Shown here in pieces: positions 9,229 through 17,621 of a stretch of 64,000 nt of DNA. The notes under the pieces are model-generated. The model was not told where the DNA came from, searched no databases, and saw only the letters and a program-made list of their open reading frames with translations. Position 1 is the first letter of the stretch. Each line of letters starts with the position of its first letter. Made by a program: the position numbers and the translations under genes. The stretch lies in the NCBI RefSeq assembly GCF_004768785.1, contig NZ_SRMQ01000007.1:1-64000 (forward strand), read 5' to 3'. The stretch comes from Caproiciproducens galactitolivorans (GTDB lineage Bacteria > Bacillota > Clostridia > Oscillospirales > Acutalibacteraceae).

Positions 9229-10023
9229 TTAAATTCCTCCTGTACGGGTACATCCGATGGTTTTTGCCGGGCTATGCATCCGCTTTGATTTCGCAAACCG
9301 GACTTGAGGAAATTGTTTTTGCAGCTTTTCCATGAGAGGCTCGATCACGACATCCTCCGTGTAAAAATGGCCCGCGTCCACCATAGTCACCCTCATATTT
9401 TCGGCATCCAGCAAAATATTATGCTTGCTTTCGCCGGTAACAAAAGCCTGGCAGCCGTATTCCGCCGCATCATAAACCAAATCGGCACCGCCGCCGCTGC
9501 AAAGCCCTACTTTTGAAACGGCCCGTCCTCCGTCCGTATAGCGAAGCCCGTCACAGCCGAGTGCGTCCCTGACAAATTCGGCAAACGCCCGGGGGGAATA
9601 TTCCCGCTCCGTTTCCCCAACTAAGCCTTCCGGCAGACCCGTATTTCCATATTCCTTCAGCATATGGATGTTTTTCAGTCCCAGCCGTTTCGCAAGGCAG
9701 GTATTGACCCCTTCCGCAGCCATGTCAAGGTTGGTATGGGCACAGATTGCCGCAATGTCATATTTGGCAAGCAGATACGGCGCGGTATCCGTATCGATAC
9801 GCTTCAGAGGACGGAAGATGACCGGATGGTGGCTGATGATCAGATCAGCCTGCACTTCTTTGGCTTCCCGGACGACCGCAGGGGTAATGTCCAAAGAAAG
9901 AAGCGCCGATTGAACCGACATATTACGCCCGCCTACCAGCAGGCCGGGATTATCAAAGTCCATTGCCGTATGAAACGGCGCCATGCCGTCGATAAAATCG
10001 TATATGTCCCCCACGAAAATCAT
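9229..10023 (-). CDS. Nif3-like dinuclear metal centre protein
   Basis: A 264-residue protein of the NIF3/YqfO family. Metal-ligand motifs are visible: LIISHHPVIFRP (HH pair), AICAHTNLDMA, and near the C-terminus MVDAGHFYTEDVVIEPL. Family members form toroidal hexamers with two metal ions per subunit; the reaction is not settled (a GTP cyclohydrolase-like role has been suggested). It is the short form without the PII-like insert found in some Firmicutes. It overlaps trmK by 4 nt, and the trmK-nif3 pair is a standard Firmicutes arrangement. Confidence 0.9.
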   Translation of the reverse strand: MIFVGDIYDFIDGMAPFHTAMDFDNPGLLVGGRNMSVQSALLSLDITPAVVREAKEVQADLIISHHPVIFRPLKRIDTDTAPYLLAKYDIAAICAHTNLDMAAEGVNTCLAKRLGLKNIHMLKEYGNTGLPEGLVGETEREYSPRAFAEFVRDALGCDGLRYTDGGRAVSKVGLCSGGGADLVYDAAEYGCQAFVTGESKHNILLDAENMRVTMVDAGHFYTEDVVIEPLMEKLQKQFPQVRFAKSKRMHSPAKTIGCTRTGGI

Positions 10024-10724
10024 TGCTGTTCCCCCTTGTCCGCGATTTCTCGAATCTGGCGGATGATTTCGATTAATTCATCTGCATCCTTATTTTTGCC
10101 GGAGAGACAAAGCCCGCGTGTTTTTTTTTCTAAGCCTGCAACCAGCCGATACATGTATTCCCGGTTGTCCGCAGTTTTGGCGTCAAGTTTGCCAATATAA
10201 GGATACAGTTCACCGGTAGCTACTTCCTGCGGCTGATACTGCGCAAGTATAACGGTATACACGTGATTTTCCTCCATAACCGCCTGTTCCCGCAGGATGG
10301 CAAAGCCCTGCTCCGACAAAAAGCAGCGAAGCGGGAGGATCGAGGTCATCGGCTGCAAAATCAGCCTTCTCTGCCCTTCCTTTACCCATGGCGCAGCGGA
10401 GAGGATCTGTTTGATCAGCTCGCCGCCCATCCCCGCCATTACGATATCCTCCGCTTCATTCGGAAGGATCGCTTTCAGGCCGTCCGACAGGCGGGTGGTA
10501 ACGATATCCTGCACACGGTACCGGATGATATTCACCCTTGCTGTCTGCAGCGGCCCGGGCCGGACGTCAGAGGCAACCGCCTTTGAAATGCGCCCCTGTT
10601 TTGCAAGCCAAATCGGAAGATAGGCGTGATCCGTTCCGACATCCGCCAAAGCGGTTTGGTCGCGCACCATGGAAGCGCAAAGCTGCAGCCTTCCGCCAAG
10701 AGTAAATAAGGGATGCAAACCCAC
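10020..10724 (-). CDS. trmK: tRNA (adenine(22)-N1)-methyltransferase TrmK
   Basis: A 234-residue class I SAM-dependent methyltransferase. The SAM-binding motif is ALADVGTDHAYLP with the acidic residue after strand 2 in AVASDVRPGPLQTA, and the family signature DIVMAGMGGELI is present. It makes m1A22 in tRNA. It is the first gene of the trmK-nif3-rqcH group, which then runs into the exopolysaccharide genes; ATG 10724 has a GGAGGTTACATCT-type leader. Confidence 0.92.
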   Translation of the reverse strand: MGLHPLFTLGGRLQLCASMVRDQTALADVGTDHAYLPIWLAKQGRISKAVASDVRPGPLQTARVNIIRYRVQDIVTTRLSDGLKAILPNEAEDIVMAGMGGELIKQILSAAPWVKEGQRRLILQPMTSILPLRCFLSEQGFAILREQAVMEENHVYTVILAQYQPQEVATGELYPYIGKLDAKTADNREYMYRLVAGLEKKTRGLCLSGKNKDADELIEIIRQIREIADKGEQQ

Positions 10725-10768
10725 AGATGTAACCTCCTATTAAAGCACTTAAAATTCAATTCAAAACG

Positions 10769-10786
10769 AATTGCCGCCCGGCAATT
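10769..10786 (-). terminator. Short terminator after the DUF1858 gene
   Basis: AATTGCC (769-775 of 10 kb) pairs with GGCAATT (780-786) across a 4-nt loop. Read on the minus strand it is followed by CGTTTTGAATT. The stem is short and the U tract weak. Confidence 0.4.
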
Positions 10787-10848
10787 TTGATTGACGGACG
10801 GCCATATTCATACATTAAATAAAATTTCCGGATATTGCAAAGCAAGGA

Positions 10849-11052
10849 TTACTTAGAAGCGATATGCGCGTTCAGCTTTTCCACCATCTCATTTACATCC
10901 ACGCCATGCACCATGCAGGCCTGCTCCAAAGTTTCCCCGCGGGAAGAAGGGCAACCAAGGCAATGCATGCCCATTTCCAGAAAGAACGGTGCCGTAGTTT
11001 TGTCAATATCAAGAATATCTCCGATAATTGTATCCTTTGTTATAACTGCCAT
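10849..11052 (-). CDS. DUF1858 domain protein
   Basis: A 67-residue protein matching the small DUF1858 family: ITKDTIIGDILDIDKTTAPF, then GMHCLGCPSSRGETLEQAC, then DVNEMVEKLNAHI. The CxxC (CLGC) is typical; the family is predicted to be redox or metal related but its role is not known. The start at 11052 has GGAGGATTAAAGTT in front; the longer open frame to 11133 runs through the promoter and is rejected. Single-gene transcription unit between a promoter at 11092-11120 and a weak terminator. Confidence 0.85.
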   Translation of the reverse strand: MAVITKDTIIGDILDIDKTTAPFFLEMGMHCLGCPSSRGETLEQACMVHGVDVNEMVEKLNAHIASK

Positions 11053-11091
11053 AACTTTAATCCTCCAGCATTCTGCATATTTTTCATGTCT

Positions 11092-11120
11092 ATTATAATA
11101 CCCGCGCCGCGGCAATGCAA
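11092..11120 (-). promoter_or_regulatory. SigA-type promoter of the DUF1858 gene
   Basis: On the minus strand TTGCAT (11120-11115), a 17-bp spacer and TATAAT (11097-11092) precede the gene by about 40 bp. Confidence 0.7.
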
Positions 11121-11136
11121 TACGGCAATGCAATAC
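11111..11136. repeat. Tandem 13-bp duplication over the -35 region
   Basis: GGCAATGCAATAC occurs twice back to back (11111-11123 and 11124-11136). Each copy carries a TTGCAT on the minus strand; the inner copy is at the correct distance from the -10 of the DUF1858 promoter. Confidence 0.8.
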
Positions 11137-11157
11137 ATTTCTATTTTCTACAAAAAA

Positions 11158-11181
11158 TACCCCGGATTTCCATCCGGGGTA
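11158..11181 (-). terminator. Terminator of the zinc-ribbon gene
   Basis: Perfect 10-bp stem TACCCCGGAT (11158-11167) with ATCCGGGGTA (11172-11181), four-base loop. On the minus strand it is followed by six T (complement of 11152-11157). Confidence 0.9.
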
Positions 11182-11208
11182 CCCTGGTCTTGAATAAGAA
11201 ATATATGC

Positions 11209-11484
11209 TTATTCTTCCCTCATCTTTGCAAAGCACTCGCTGCAATATACAGGACGGTCTTCACGCGGCTTAAAGGGGACCTTTGCTTCTTTGCCACAGC
11301 TTGCGCAGATGGCTGTGAACATCTCGCGCTCCGGCTTAGCGGCATTCTTACGAGCATCGCGGCAGGCCTTGCATCTCTGCGGCTCATTTACAAAGCCTTT
11401 GGAAGCATAGAATTCCTGCTCACCGGCGGTGAATACAAATTCAGCGCCACATTCTTTGCAGATGAGAGTCTTGTCTTCGTACAT
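11209..11484 (-). CDS. Zinc-ribbon domain protein
   Basis: A 91-residue protein with two zinc-binding modules: CKECGAEF...CKACRDARK (residues ~9-42) and CASCGKEAKVPF...CSECFAKM (~61-88). This is the widespread small clostridial zinc-ribbon protein with a central VNEPQRCKAC segment; its role is unknown and nucleic acid binding is plausible. A tRNA-like element lies 30 bp upstream, between this gene and the sigma factor, and a strong terminator follows. Confidence 0.85.
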   Translation of the reverse strand: MYEDKTLICKECGAEFVFTAGEQEFYASKGFVNEPQRCKACRDARKNAAKPEREMFTAICASCGKEAKVPFKPREDRPVYCSECFAKMREE

Positions 11485-11514
11485 TTAATTTACCTCGCTT
11501 TGGATAAAGATATT

Positions 11515-11578
11515 TGCCCATAGACGGATTCGCACCGACGCCTTTGATTACCAACGCTCTACTTAAGCTACCTGGGCA
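11515..11578 (-). ncRNA. tRNA-like element with a shortened anticodon arm
   Basis: Read on the minus strand, 64 nt fold like a small tRNA. The acceptor stem is TGCCCA/TGGGCA (6 bp). A D-arm follows (GCTT, loop, AGC), then a very short middle arm (TTG, loop GTAAT, CAA), then a T-arm GTCGG-TGCGAAT-CCGTC with one mismatch and a T-loop one base off the canonical TTCGAAT. The normal 17-nt anticodon arm is about six bases too short, and no CCA is encoded. It is therefore not a working elongator tRNA. It may be a decayed tRNA or a tRNA-mimicking regulator between the sigma factor and zinc-ribbon genes. Confidence 0.55.
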
Positions 11579-11591
11579 TATTTAGTTTTTA

Positions 11592-12155
11592 CTAAAGCAG
11601 TTGTTTTAATTTTAGACGAACTCGCTGTAAAGCATTATCAACCGCCTTAGAGGTCACCCCGAGTTTTTCAGCGATTTGGCCATAGCTACAACCGCCTAAA
11701 TAAAGCATCAGAACCTGCTGTTCCAATTTGGAAAGCAATTGTCTAATATACTGCTGCGTTGCCTTGAAACTTTCGCTGTCCATCAGCAACGTTTCCGGGT
11801 CCATGGCACAGTTCGATATATCCACGTGCGCTCCGTCGTCGTTTAGAGAAACCGAATTATGAAGAGGCAAATTCTTTCGTCCAGATGTACGATACGCCAT
11901 AATGATTCGATTTTGAATACAAACACCGGCATACGTTCTGAAACCGGCTTTTCCGGACGCGTCATATGTACGCGCCGCATTTAAAAGGCCCATTAATCCT
12001 TCCTGATACAAATCATCCGCTTCAAGCATTGTACTGCAAAATGGAGCCGCCTTCGCCCGAATTAACGACATGTAACGCGCGGTCAGTTCAACAAAAGCAT
12101 CTGAATTCCCATCGCTCACAAGGCTAACAAGCTGATCGTCAGTACAATCTGCCAT
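11592..12155 (-). CDS. SigH-like sigma-70 family factor
   Basis: About 187 residues. Region 2 is seen in MSLIRAKAAPF...LEADDLYQEGLMGLLNAARTYD and FRTYAGVCIQNRIIMAYR. Region 4 is the HTH LEQQVLMLYLGGCSYGQIAE and KLGVTSKAVDNALQRVRLKL. Length and sequence are closest to the SigH (Spo0H) stationary-phase factor. ATG 12155 gives the usual family N-terminus (MADCTDDQLVSL); a GTG at 12191 is possible. The usual SigH neighbours rpmG-secE-nusG are absent here, so a SigH paralogue is as likely as SigH itself. Confidence 0.8.
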   Translation of the reverse strand: MADCTDDQLVSLVSDGNSDAFVELTARYMSLIRAKAAPFCSTMLEADDLYQEGLMGLLNAARTYDASGKAGFRTYAGVCIQNRIIMAYRTSGRKNLPLHNSVSLNDDGAHVDISNCAMDPETLLMDSESFKATQQYIRQLLSKLEQQVLMLYLGGCSYGQIAEKLGVTSKAVDNALQRVRLKLKQLL

Positions 12156-12223
12156 CTCATTACAATGGTCATGAACAACCAAGCCCAACACCTCATGGCA
12201 ACATGAAATTAAAAGCTGTATAT

Positions 12224-12252
12224 ATCATACAGCATTCCGACGATTAAGTCAA
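12224..12252 (-). promoter_or_regulatory. SigA-type promoter of the sigma factor gene
   Basis: Minus strand TTGACT (12252-12247), 17-bp spacer, TATGAT (12229-12224). The -10 lies within a small inverted repeat (GCTGTAT...ATACAGC, about 12214-12232) that could be an operator or an RNA hairpin at the 5' end. Confidence 0.7.
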
Positions 12253-12334
12253 TAAATATTTTGCTTTTGGAGCTAAATATTTGTTTTATTTTATAAAAAT
12301 ATATTTTAAAGCCATTATTTTTTTAACAAGTTCT

Positions 12335-13549
12335 CTATTTTTTTCCATCATTTTCACTCGGTAAAGGCATAGGCTGCATTAACGCGGCGCGTGTAATGGA
12401 CGCCTTTCCGAATTTATCGCGCAGGGCATCCAACTGCTTTTCCAGCCGTTCGTTTCTTTCCTTCTCGAGGATATTCTCAAAGAGGGACGTTTGCTGCATT
12501 TCCGAATCGGGAACCAAAGCAAAGCCACTAAGCCCCAGCGCACGAACCGGGGCTTTCCAGGGATAATTTTTCCGGAAAAGATCCTTCGCGGCGTACGCCA
12601 GATCCATGGTAAGGCGTGTCGGGGTCGGAAAATGCATCTGGTGCTGTGTAACATGCAAACGATTGTCTTTCACAGAAAGCTGGAGCCCCAAAGCAATCAC
12701 ACCGGCGTCGCGCATGCGGCAAGATATTTTTTCCGACAGATGCAAAAGCACCGGCCAGACTTCCTCCATATCAAACAAATCGTGGACACAGGTAACGCTG
12801 TTCCCTATGCTTTTGGGCGGCGGATCCGCGTCGGCTGCCAAAACCTCGGATTGGTTAAGGCCGTTTGCATTCCGCCACATGTCTTCTCCCGCTTTCCCGA
12901 AAATGGAAACCGCCTGCTTCAAATCTAGTGCCGCAAGATCGCCGATTGTCCGTACCCCCAGCCCGTTCAAACGCTTGCTCGTTATTTTCCCTACGCCCAG
13001 CATAGCGTCAACAGGCAGAGGCCATATTTTTTCCTTAAAATTCTCACGGCTGATTTCCGTTACGGCATCCGGCTTTTTCAGATCGCTCCCTAATTTTGCA
13101 AACACTTTGTTGAAGCTTACGCCGATGGAAACCGTCAAACCGGCTTCCGCTTTTGTCCGCGCCCGGATTTCCTCGGCGATATCCATCCCGCTGCCGAAAA
13201 GCCGGGTGCTTCCGGTAACGTCCAGCCAGCACTCGTCAATTCCAAAGGATTCCACCTGATTCGTATAACAAAGGTAAATTTGTTTGATAAAATTAGAAAA
13301 ATAATAATACCGATTAAAATGAGGCGGAACAATAAAAAGATCGGGGCATTTCCTTTTTGCTTGCCAAACCGTTTCGGCCGTTTTTATGCCGAACCGCTTT
13401 GCGCATTCATTTTTCGCAAGGACAATCCCGTGGCGGTCTTCCACACTACCGCATACCGCAACAGGGCGTTCTTTCAGTTCGGGATGATCCCTGCATTCAA
13501 CGGAAGCAAAAAAATTATTCAGATCGCAGTGCAGGATTATCCGTTCCAC
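12335..13549 (-). CDS. dinB: DNA polymerase IV (DinB, Y family)
   Basis: A 404-residue translesion polymerase. Catalytic carboxylates are in ILHCDLNNFFASVE and SFGIDECWLDVTGSTRLFG; helix-hairpin-helix motifs follow (GVGKITSKRLNGLGVRTIGDL). Near the C-terminus QQTSLF matches the beta-clamp binding motif, so it is likely recruited to the sliding clamp. The start is GTG 13549 with AAGGAGGCGG upstream. No SOS box is obvious. The AT-rich gap to the sigma factor gene holds that gene's promoter. Confidence 0.93.
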   Translation of the reverse strand: MERIILHCDLNNFFASVECRDHPELKERPVAVCGSVEDRHGIVLAKNECAKRFGIKTAETVWQAKRKCPDLFIVPPHFNRYYYFSNFIKQIYLCYTNQVESFGIDECWLDVTGSTRLFGSGMDIAEEIRARTKAEAGLTVSIGVSFNKVFAKLGSDLKKPDAVTEISRENFKEKIWPLPVDAMLGVGKITSKRLNGLGVRTIGDLAALDLKQAVSIFGKAGEDMWRNANGLNQSEVLAADADPPPKSIGNSVTCVHDLFDMEEVWPVLLHLSEKISCRMRDAGVIALGLQLSVKDNRLHVTQHQMHFPTPTRLTMDLAYAAKDLFRKNYPWKAPVRALGLSGFALVPDSEMQQTSLFENILEKERNERLEKQLDALRDKFGKASITRAALMQPMPLPSENDGKK

Positions 13550-13564
13550 CTTTCCGCCTCCTTG

Positions 13565-13715
13565 TATAATGTATTTGGGTTTTAAAGGGTACCCATAACC
13601 CTTGAAAGCATGGCCATTATGGGAGATAATAGCCGTATGGGAAAGAGTGGCGTCGTGTGCCTCCTTGGGCCGTGGGCTCGTGATTGAAAGACTGACGCCT
13701 CTCTTTCATTTTTTA
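13565..13715 (+). ncRNA. Possible structured RNA ending in a terminator
   Basis: The divergent dinB-yifB gap holds a TATAAT (13565-13570; the -35 is poor) followed by about 130 nt of strong pairing. CCCATA (from 13590) pairs with TATGGG ending at 13641; within it GGC-ATTAT pairs with ATAAT-GCC; then comes a 14-nt arm GAAAGAGTGGCGTC (13641-13654) pairing with GACGCCTCTCTTTC (13694-13707), with one T-T mismatch. A T run (13709-13714) follows, as in an intrinsic terminator. It does not match any riboswitch or housekeeping RNA I know by eye. It could be a small RNA, an attenuator for yifB, or a dinB/yifB insulator. Confidence 0.45.
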
Positions 13716-13833
13716 ATTATACACCAGAACTTATGTTCTGTAAATAAGAAAATTTTATTCTTCATTCACATAAATTTGCGATTACAATTCGAAGATAGTA
13801 TAATGTTATTATTCGATATTAGGAGGAAAGGCA

Positions 13834-15366
13834 ATGGTATCTCGTTCTTTCAGCATGGGGCTGTACGGCATGGACGCTTTTGTCGTCACGGTGGAAGCGG
13901 ATGTAAGCGTCGGATTGCCCGGTTTCGACGTAGTGGGCCTTCCGGACGCCGCGGTAAGAGAGTCGCGCGACCGGGTGCGTTCCGCCATGAAAAACTGCGG
14001 CTTCGCGTTTCCCGTACATAAAATAACGGTGAACCTTGCACCGGCAGACAAGCGCAAAGAAGGGCCGATTTACGACTTGCCGCTTTTTATAGCCCTTATG
14101 CAGGCCAGCGGGCAACTTGGAGCGGATTTAGAGGACAGCGTATTTATCGGGGAACTCTCCTTAAACGGTGAGGCCCGGCCCGTACGCGGAATCCTTCCTA
14201 TGGCAATACAGGCGCAGAAAAGCGGTTTCCACAAGCTGTATATTCCCGCGTCCAATGCCCCCGAAGGCGTTGTTGTTGAAGGAATTACTGTCTACCCCGT
14301 AAAGGATTTGCCCTCCCTGATCCGGCACCTGACCGGGCAGGAAAAGATCCTTCCCGCCGGTAAAAATACGGATACCCCTTTCGCCTCCGCCCCACTCCCG
14401 GATTTTTCGGAAGTACGCGGACAGTTTGAAGCTAAGCGCGCGCTGGAAATAGCGGCTGCGGGCGGACACAATATCCTTTTAATCGGTTCGCCGGGTGCCG
14501 GCAAGAGCATGCTTGCGAAAAGGCTGCCTTCCATCCTGCCGGATATGACTTTCGAAGAAACCATTGAAACAACAAAAATACACTCGATAGCGGGAACCAT
14601 GCCGGACGGGACTTCCTTAATACGCACCCGGCCGTTCCGCTCACCGCACCATACGGTATCCCCCGCAGGGCTTTCCGGCGGCGGAAGCATCCCGCGCCCA
14701 GGTGAGATGTCCCTTGCGCACAACGGCGTTCTGTTTTTGGACGAGCTTCCGGAATTTTCACGTAGCGCGATGGAGGTTCTTCGCCAGCCGATTGAAGACG
14801 GGAAAGTGACGATTTCCCGCGTAAACGGAACCATATCCTATCCCTGTACGGTAATGCTTGTCGCCGCGATGAACCCCTGCCCATGCGGATACTTCGGGCA
14901 TCCGACAAAGCCCTGTACCTGTACTTCCAACGCTGTCTCGCGGTATCTTTCCCGCGTCTCCGGCCCGTTGCTGGACCGGCTCGATCTGCACATCGAGGTA
15001 CCGCCCGTCGAATTTGATGAAATCAGTTCGGACGAAAAGGCCGAGAGTTCCAGCGTGATAAAAGCCCGCGTTAATGCGGCAAGGAAGATACAGAACGAAC
15101 GGTTCAAAGGTACCTCCATTGCCTGCAATGCCCGCATTACACCGGATATTCTTCATGAAATCTGCCACCTCAGCGAACTCGGCCGGGCACTTCTGAAACA
15201 GGCATTTGAAAAGCTTGGCCTTTCCGCACGGGCTTACGACCGGATACTGAAAGTATCCAGAACCATTGCAGATCTGGACCAGAGCGAAGAAATTGAGCCA
15301 AGGCATATTGCGGAAGCAATCCAGTACCGAAGCTTGGATCGGAAATACTGGATGAAGGAATTATAA
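13834..15366 (+). CDS. comM: YifB/ComM family Mg-chelatase-like AAA+ ATPase
   Basis: A 510-residue protein. The N-terminal ~170 residues form the Lon-like (ChlI) domain; the AAA+ module follows with Walker [16 protein letters not shown], Walker [12 protein letters not shown], and the C-terminal Mg-chelatase lid ([11 protein letters not shown]-type region). A zinc-type [16 protein letters not shown] insert is in place. In Proteobacteria the ComM homologue is a helicase for branch migration in transformation; in Clostridia the role is less studied. The start at 13834 has the RBS TAGGAGGAAAGGCA. Confidence 0.92.
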   Translation: MVSRSFSMGLYGMDAFVVTVEADVSVGLPGFDVVGLPDAAVRESRDRVRSAMKNCGFAFPVHKITVNLAPADKRKEGPIYDLPLFIALMQASGQLGADLEDSVFIGELSLNGEARPVRGILPMAIQAQKSGFHKLYIPASNAPEGVVVEGITVYPVKDLPSLIRHLTGQEKILPAGKNTDTPFASAPLPDFSEVRGQFEAKRALEIAAAGGHNILLIGSPGAGKSMLAKRLPSILPDMTFEETIETTKIHSIAGTMPDGTSLIRTRPFRSPHHTVSPAGLSGGGSIPRPGEMSLAHNGVLFLDELPEFSRSAMEVLRQPIEDGKVTISRVNGTISYPCTVMLVAAMNPCPCGYFGHPTKPCTCTSNAVSRYLSRVSGPLLDRLDLHIEVPPVEFDEISSDEKAESSSVIKARVNAARKIQNERFKGTSIACNARITPDILHEICHLSELGRALLKQAFEKLGLSARAYDRILKVSRTIADLDQSEEIEPRHIAEAIQYRSLDRKYWMKEL

Positions 15367-15370
15367 GAAT

Positions 15371-15397
15371 CCCCCTGCGGGTTTGAACCGCAGGGGG
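15371..15397. terminator. Shared terminator between comM and the MCP gene
   Basis: A perfect 10-bp stem CCCCCTGCGG (15371-15380) with CCGCAGGGGG (15388-15397) lies between two convergent genes. U tracts are weak on both sides. Confidence 0.65.
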
Positions 15398-15412
15398 GTG
15401 GTAGAAGGGATC

Positions 15413-17467
15413 TTAATATTTATCGGACGGGCCCTCCCCGAAATTGCCTGATGATTCCGGTTCAGAAAATTCCACAGCAGGATTCTGCTGGATTTCGCCG
15501 GATGCATCTATTAGCTTCAGCGTAGACAAAATATTCTTCATCTGCTGCGCCTGCCCGTTTAACTCCTCACTAGCCGCGGCGCTTTCCTCCGCAGTAGCAG
15601 AGTTCGTTTGTACAACCGCAGAAATCTGATCGACTCCCAATGTAATCTGATTGATGGAAGATGCCTGATCCTGAGAGGACTTGGAAATTTCCCGGATCAG
15701 ATCCGTTGTATTCTTCACTTTTTCAATAATCGCATGGAGTGATTCTTCGGTTTCACTCGCAATCCTCGAGCCGTTTTCAACGGCTTTGATGGAATTTTGA
15801 ATCAGCAAAGTGGTATCTTTCGCCGCTTCTGCGCTCTTGCTTGCAAGGTTGCGGACTTCATCGGCAACAACCGCAAAGCCCTTGCCAGCCGAACCGGCCC
15901 TTGCTGCTTCAACCGCAGCGTTCAGCGCAAGAATGTTGGTCTGGAAGGCGATATCCTCAATGGTTTTGATAATCTTCTCAATTTGCTGAGAGGCCTCGTT
16001 AATCTCCGCCATTGCGGCAACCAGCTGCTTCATATGTTCATTTCCGCGTTCCACTTCCGCAGAAGCTTCGAGCGAATACTGGTTCGCCTGTCGTGAATGA
16101 TCTGCGGTATTATTGACTTCTTGGGCAATTTCGGTAATAGACGCAGAAAGCTCCTGAATCGAGCTGGCTTGTTCCGTAGCCCCCTGCGACAAAGCCTGCG
16201 CGGCGCTCGAAACCTGATCGGAACCGCTGGCTACCTGATCAGCAGACTGGTTAATTTCCGTAAACATGCGGTTCAGATTTACAGAGATTGCATTCAGCGA
16301 ATCTCTAATGGTTACAAAGTCGCCTTTATAATCCTCCTCGGGTCGAATCGTACAGTCGCCGCATGAAAGGCTGTCCAGCACAAGTGCAATTTCGCCAATA
16401 TATCTCGTGAGCGTTTCAATTGTATTTGAAAAAGTATCCGCCAAAACGCCGATTTCATTGCGGGTGCGGATAACGGGGATCTCGGTATGCAGGTCGCCCT
16501 CTGCAAGCAGCTCAATCCTATGTACAAGGTTTTCAATAGGCTTGGTAATCGGATTGGCGATCCGAACAGCAAAAATACAGGAAATAAGGATGAACACAAT
16601 CAACAGAATAACCGTAATGAAAAAGGATATGTAATAAGATCTCATCATCTCGCTGTAATCTGCGCTGATACCCAACGACCAACCGTCTGTTTCGTCGATC
16701 GGACAGTAGGCAACCAACTTTCGGACACCGTCAATTGTAACCGTTTGGCTTCCTGTTTTACACGCAATCATATCCTTGACAAGGGAAGCTGCACTATCAT
16801 AGGAATGATTTTCTTGCGCCTTTTCGATATAGTTGACAAAGTTGTTGACATTGTTCCTATCTTTATGCGCTATGATTTTCCCACTTTTGTCGACGATAAA
16901 TCCATATCCCTTTTTCCCGACTGAGACGTTGTCAATCATTTTCGAAAAGGTATCGCTTGACAAGCAGGCGTAGACAATCCCGTTATAGTTTGACCCGTTG
17001 TTAATTTTGGCCGAAACAAACATCACAACACTAGAATCCGTTTTCCGTGTAACGGTGCTGGAAATGTATGTCTGGCCTGCGATGGCCTTTTGAAAATAGT
17101 CGCGGTCGCTGATATCCGTTCCATTTGTTGTTTTTCCATTTGCGTCGGCTAAATTAACATCTACAAAGCCATATTTTTCGCTAAGTTTTGCCAGTAAGCT
17201 TTTTTGCGCGGCCGGATTCGTTGCATCTGTTATCGTAGTTTCACTAGCAATGGCTTCCGCTTTGGCTTTAAATACCTCGATTGCATTTTTTACAGCTTCA
17301 TTATAGGAATTTGCATTCGACTGTACCATGGAAACCATGTTGTCCTGACAGTTTTTATAGATCATAAAACCGTTTGCTATACTGCATACAAGGCTAACCG
17401 ATATGGTAAGACCTACCATTCCCATAAGCAATGCTCTCTTTAAACTTCTTCTTTTTCTTTTGTCCAT
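15413..17467 (-). CDS. Methyl-accepting chemotaxis protein with dCache sensor
   Basis: A 684-residue transmembrane chemoreceptor. TM1 is at about residues 11-33; a periplasmic-side double-Cache domain follows ([21 protein letters not shown] and [16 protein letters not shown] are the typical strands), then TM2 at about 285-308, a HAMP domain, and a long signalling domain with the hairpin tip [20 protein letters not shown]. dCache domains commonly bind amino acids or other small molecules; the ligand is not predictable. A SigD-like promoter at 17553-17579 drives it separately from cheB. Confidence 0.92.
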   Translation of the reverse strand: MDKRKRRSLKRALLMGMVGLTISVSLVCSIANGFMIYKNCQDNMVSMVQSNANSYNEAVKNAIEVFKAKAEAIASETTITDATNPAAQKSLLAKLSEKYGFVDVNLADANGKTTNGTDISDRDYFQKAIAGQTYISSTVTRKTDSSVVMFVSAKINNGSNYNGIVYACLSSDTFSKMIDNVSVGKKGYGFIVDKSGKIIAHKDRNNVNNFVNYIEKAQENHSYDSAASLVKDMIACKTGSQTVTIDGVRKLVAYCPIDETDGWSLGISADYSEMMRSYYISFFITVILLIVFILISCIFAVRIANPITKPIENLVHRIELLAEGDLHTEIPVIRTRNEIGVLADTFSNTIETLTRYIGEIALVLDSLSCGDCTIRPEEDYKGDFVTIRDSLNAISVNLNRMFTEINQSADQVASGSDQVSSAAQALSQGATEQASSIQELSASITEIAQEVNNTADHSRQANQYSLEASAEVERGNEHMKQLVAAMAEINEASQQIEKIIKTIEDIAFQTNILALNAAVEAARAGSAGKGFAVVADEVRNLASKSAEAAKDTTLLIQNSIKAVENGSRIASETEESLHAIIEKVKNTTDLIREISKSSQDQASSINQITLGVDQISAVVQTNSATAEESAAASEELNGQAQQMKNILSTLKLIDASGEIQQNPAVEFSEPESSGNFGEGPSDKY

Positions 17468-17552
17468 TTATTCCACGTTCCTTCCACGTTGCGTCAAAAA
17501 ATACAAGAAAAGATTGCATGCAGCAAAATTCGAGCGCTTTTCTTCGAAAATT

Positions 17553-17579
17553 ATATCGACAACATTTGCAATAAAATTA
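17553..17579 (-). promoter_or_regulatory. SigD (flagellar sigma-28)-like promoter of the MCP gene
   Basis: On the minus strand TAAT (17579-17576), a 15-bp spacer and GTCGATAT (17560-17553) resemble the sigma-28 consensus TAAA-N15-GCCGATAT. The same TTAATTTT stretch precedes the fliD and cheA sites. Confidence 0.6.
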
Positions 17580-17621
17580 AGTGAAATCCATAAAATTGTG
17601 TTAATTTATGCATTATATGCA

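Noticed and set aside
13565-13715. 6S RNA, SRP RNA or a c-di-GMP-I riboswitch
   Set aside because: The GAAAGAGTGG...CCTCC resemblance to c-di-GMP-I is partial and the rest of that aptamer is missing; 6S and SRP signatures are absent.
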